The notes under the pieces: generated by a model
Told to the model about the DNA's origin: nothing
Seen by the model: only the letters and a program-made list of their open reading frames with translations
The model's database searches: none
Shown here: positions 43,726-46,319 of the stretch, one piece after another
Layout: every line of letters starts with the position of its first letter
Numbering within the stretch: position 1 is the stretch's first letter
From: Candidatus Jettenia ecosi
Lineage (GTDB): Bacteria > Planctomycetota > Brocadiia > Brocadiales > Brocadiaceae
NCBI GenBank assembly: GCA_005524015.1
Contig: SULG01000021.1
Coordinates: forward strand, 1 to 46,319
DNA: 46,319 bases
Reading direction: 5' to 3'
Position numbers and translations under genes: made by a program

Positions 43726-44913
43726 TTAAACCTTCTTATCTTTTTCAATGATCTCACCAGGCCCTGTGCCTACTCCTGGCCAAATCTTTCTTCCCGGATA
43801 GATTGTTGTATTTATTCCTGTATGAACATCATCAGCGATTATAGCCCCAAACTTCCTTCTGCCGGTATCAATCAGTTCGCCTTTCACTTCAGATTTCACG
43901 TTTTTATTGTCGTGTCTTAAATTAGCGGTTATTGTTCCTGCGCCCAGATTGCTATTTTCTCCAACAACACTATCTCCAATATAAGAAAGATGAGGAACTT
44001 TTGCTTTATCCATAATGATACTGTTTTTTATCTCAACCGCCTGTCCAATATGACAATTATTTCCGATAGAGGTATTTCCTCTTAAAAAGCAGTTAGGTCC
44101 TATGGTGCAGTTTTCGCCAATAACAACGTTCCCGTCAATGTACGTTCCCGGTAAGATTACCGTCCCTTTTCCTACATGTATCTTCCCTTTTACTACAACG
44201 TTCTTTTCTAATTTTCCCTTTATTTCATTTTTTATTTCAGAGACTAAAACGTTATTTACCTGAATTAAATCCCAGGGGTACCCTACAGACAACCAATGTC
44301 CTTTTACCTTTTCACAGACCACTTTCTCTTCTTTGACAAGCTCATTGATGTAGTCAATTATTTCGTATTCACCTCGTGGACTTTTTTTCAGCTTAAATTT
44401 GAACACATTTTTATCAAACACATATAATCCCGTATTCGCTATGTTTGACACATATGTCCGGGGTTTTTCAACGATGTTTTTCACCCCTTTACCTGACAAG
44501 ACAAAGACGCCGAATCTGCCTGGATCTTCAACTTCACATCCCAGGACAGCGTATTTATGCTTTAAACATGCTTGTATGTCTTTTCTGGAAAAGAGATCGT
44601 CGCCGCCTAAAACGAGAAATTTATTTTTCATCAAATCTTCAACAGACTTCAGGGCATGCCCCGTACCCAACTGTGTTTTTTGTTCTCTATACTGAATGCT
44701 TAATTTCCCGTATTTAGGCCCTATCTCGTTTATGATCATCTCCTTCATAAACCCTACGATTATAATAACCTCGCTAACCAATCCCTGCAAAGCATCCAGG
44801 TTATGTTTTAGTATCTCTTTATTCATTACTTTGAGTAATGGTTTTGGCTTTGTTAAGGTCAGTGGCCATGTTCTTGTACTTTTTCCTGCAGCTAAAATGA
44901 CGGCTTGTATCAT
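43726..44913 (-). CDS. GlmU-like bifunctional sugar-1-phosphate nucleotidylyltransferase / acetyltransferase
   Basis: 395 aa. The N-terminal domain is a nucleotidylyltransferase (MIQAVILAAGKSTRTWPLTL, TKPKPLLKV, QLGTGHALKSV, LGGDDLF). The C-terminal domain is a left-handed beta-helix of hexapeptide repeats (VIGENCTIGPNCFLRGNTSI, NLGAGTITANLRHDNKN). The PLTLTKPKPLL form is that of archaeal-type GlmU-like enzymes, not classical bacterial GlmU. Likely makes UDP-GlcNAc from glucosamine-1-phosphate, the product of GlmM, whose gene lies 3 bp upstream. Confidence 0.88.
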   Translation of the reverse strand: MIQAVILAAGKSTRTWPLTLTKPKPLLKVMNKEILKHNLDALQGLVSEVIIIVGFMKEMIINEIGPKYGKLSIQYREQKTQLGTGHALKSVEDLMKNKFLVLGGDDLFSRKDIQACLKHKYAVLGCEVEDPGRFGVFVLSGKGVKNIVEKPRTYVSNIANTGLYVFDKNVFKFKLKKSPRGEYEIIDYINELVKEEKVVCEKVKGHWLSVGYPWDLIQVNNVLVSEIKNEIKGKLEKNVVVKGKIHVGKGTVILPGTYIDGNVVIGENCTIGPNCFLRGNTSIGNNCHIGQAVEIKNSIIMDKAKVPHLSYIGDSVVGENSNLGAGTITANLRHDNKNVKSEVKGELIDTGRRKFGAIIADDVHTGINTTIYPGRKIWPGVGTGPGEIIEKDKKV

Positions 44914-44916
44914 AAT

Positions 44917-46275
44917 TTAAATCCCGATCTCTCTTTTTATACCCTGAGCAATTTCATTCGCCATTTTTTGAATTTCTTTTTTATGCTCACCTTCAATCAT
45001 AACCCTGCATAAATTCTCTGTTCCTGAATATCTGACGAGCACCCTTCCCTTTTCCCCTAATTTTTCTTCTGTTTTCCGGATATGCTTCTTTACTTCCAGG
45101 GTATCGATATCTCTTTTTTCTTTTACCTTAACATTGATAAGCACCTGGGGCAGGGATTTCATGCATTCCGCTAACTTACTTATTTTTTCGCCTTTCTCCT
45201 TCATAATTCCTAACAATTGTAAGGCAGAGATTATTCCGTCACCTGTTGTTGTATAATCTGAGAAGATTATATGTCCGGACTGTTCCCCGCCCAAAACATA
45301 TCCTTTCTTTCTCATCTCATCAATAACATATCGGTCTCCCACCTTTGTCTTAACAACACGGATATTCTTTTTATCCATCGCAATGTCGAACCCTTTATTC
45401 GTCATGATCGTGGTAACAACGCAATTTTTCTTTAATATGCCTTTCTCTTTCAGGTAAATTGCGCATAGTGCAATGATATGGTCGCCATCCACATTATTTC
45501 CCTTTTCATCACAAACGATAACTCTATCCGCATCACCGTCTAGTGCTATTCCAATATCTGCCTTTTCTTTTTTCACAACATCCTGCATTATTTCAGGATG
45601 CAGCGCCCCGCAATTCAGGTTTATGTTGAGTCCGTCTGGTTTATCGTTGAGCACAATAACTTCTGCGCCTAACTCTCTGAATACCTGTGGTGCAATGTTA
45701 TATGCGGCGCCGTTAGCACAATCTAAGACAATTTTTAGTCCTCGTATACTCAGGTTTTTCATAGAGGCTTTTGCAAATTCTATATACCTTCCTTTCGCAT
45801 CATCAACGCTATATGCACTCCCTATGAGACCGCCTGTTATCTGTTCTGTTTTTACCTTTTCTGTTAAGATATATTTTTCAATTTCCTCTTCGGCGTCATC
45901 GGACAGCTTATAGCCATCACCACTAAAAATCTTTATTCCATTATCTGCAGCAGGATTATGTGAAGCGCTAATTACCATACCTGCATCAACATTCAGCGAT
46001 TTTGTTACATGAGCAATGGCAGGCGTTGGCATATGACCAACGAGGAAGACATCGGCTCCTACGGACAAAATCCCTGATGTTAAAGCATTTTCTATCATAC
46101 AGCCGCTGAGCCTGGTATCTCTTCCGATAACGAGTTTAGGCCTTTTCTTCCCGTTTTTTTCCCTGAAAACATGCGCAGTGGCTTTCCCAATGTTCAACAC
46201 TACTTCAGGTGTCATAGGGAATGTATTTGCTATACCTCGTATACCATCTGTTCCAAATAATTTTTCCATGTTCAT
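44917..46275 (-). CDS. glmM: Phosphoglucosamine mutase GlmM
   Basis: 452 aa, full length. Converts glucosamine-6-phosphate to glucosamine-1-phosphate. Motifs: LFGTDGIRG at the N-terminus, phosphoserine loop ISASHNPAADNG (catalytic Ser about 104), metal loop DGDADR, sugar-specificity loop GGEQSGH and phosphate site RYSGTE. Coupled to the GlmU-like gene, together giving UDP-GlcNAc for peptidoglycan and lipopolysaccharide. Confidence 0.95.
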   Translation of the reverse strand: MNMEKLFGTDGIRGIANTFPMTPEVVLNIGKATAHVFREKNGKKRPKLVIGRDTRLSGCMIENALTSGILSVGADVFLVGHMPTPAIAHVTKSLNVDAGMVISASHNPAADNGIKIFSGDGYKLSDDAEEEIEKYILTEKVKTEQITGGLIGSAYSVDDAKGRYIEFAKASMKNLSIRGLKIVLDCANGAAYNIAPQVFRELGAEVIVLNDKPDGLNINLNCGALHPEIMQDVVKKEKADIGIALDGDADRVIVCDEKGNNVDGDHIIALCAIYLKEKGILKKNCVVTTIMTNKGFDIAMDKKNIRVVKTKVGDRYVIDEMRKKGYVLGGEQSGHIIFSDYTTTGDGIISALQLLGIMKEKGEKISKLAECMKSLPQVLINVKVKEKRDIDTLEVKKHIRKTEEKLGEKGRVLVRYSGTENLCRVMIEGEHKKEIQKMANEIAQGIKREIGI

Positions 46276-46319
46276 TTATTATCTGTCCAAAAATAACCGT
46301 GTAGTACCTTATGAAAAAT

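Overview
The window looks like an accessory-rich stretch of chromosome from an anammox planctomycete (order Brocadiales). This is inferred from the gene mix: three Amt ammonium transporters interleaved with two PII proteins and a secreted diheme cytochrome, an NrfH/NrfA pair, a NarK transporter beside a sensor carrying a CXXCH motif, and a MoxR/Bat operon, all in AT-rich DNA with Shine-Dalgarno starts. No rRNA gene, tRNA gene or CRISPR array was recognised.

Layout. 1-1804 (-) is the 5' part of a large secreted protein built from 47-residue repeats. 2491-4772 (+) is a lexA / small conserved gene / dinB operon. 4961-7605 holds IS5-type debris and a decayed integron: a broken intI and an attI-like site, with a ridA-family gene cassette bounded by a canonical attC, and a broken parE cassette with its own attC. 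7667-9428 (-) is a kinase-like gene plus a phosphoesterase. 10021-17732 (+) is the ammonium island (amt, glnK, amt with a broken tail, cytochrome c, amt, glnK) followed by pgeF. 17996-19669 (-) encodes a glutamate-synthase-like FMN protein. 20146-28820 (+) is moxR, DUF58, BatD-like, BatA-like, TPR, BatB-like, then nrfH and nrfA; a block of palindromic repeats lies inside the Bat part. 28947-29588 (-) is nth, followed by repeats and a GNAT pseudogene. 30825-35787 (-) is a probable nitrate/nitrite operon: response regulator, Cache-CXXCH membrane sensor, PAS protein, NarK, and a TDT/SLAC1-type channel with an extra C-terminal domain. 35941-43415 is a second, larger integron zone with toxin-antitoxin-type cassettes, attC sites, a second intI scar and many IS/MITE insertions. 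43726-46275 (-) is glmM plus a GlmU-like gene for UDP-GlcNAc synthesis.

How the parts fit. The amt/glnK genes, the GltS-like protein, NrfHA and the NarK operon all handle ammonium, nitrite or nitrate, the central substrates of anammox. The integron zones are the most unusual part. Integrase remnants and attI-like sequence lie on the same strand as the cassettes, whereas the classical arrangement is divergent. Three attI-like copies, four attC sites (plus one or two truncated ones) and stop codons overlapping attC ends support a chromosomal integron in an advanced state of decay.

Limits. Everything was read by eye. Family names rest on motifs, and mobile-element borders are approximate unless inverted repeats are given.
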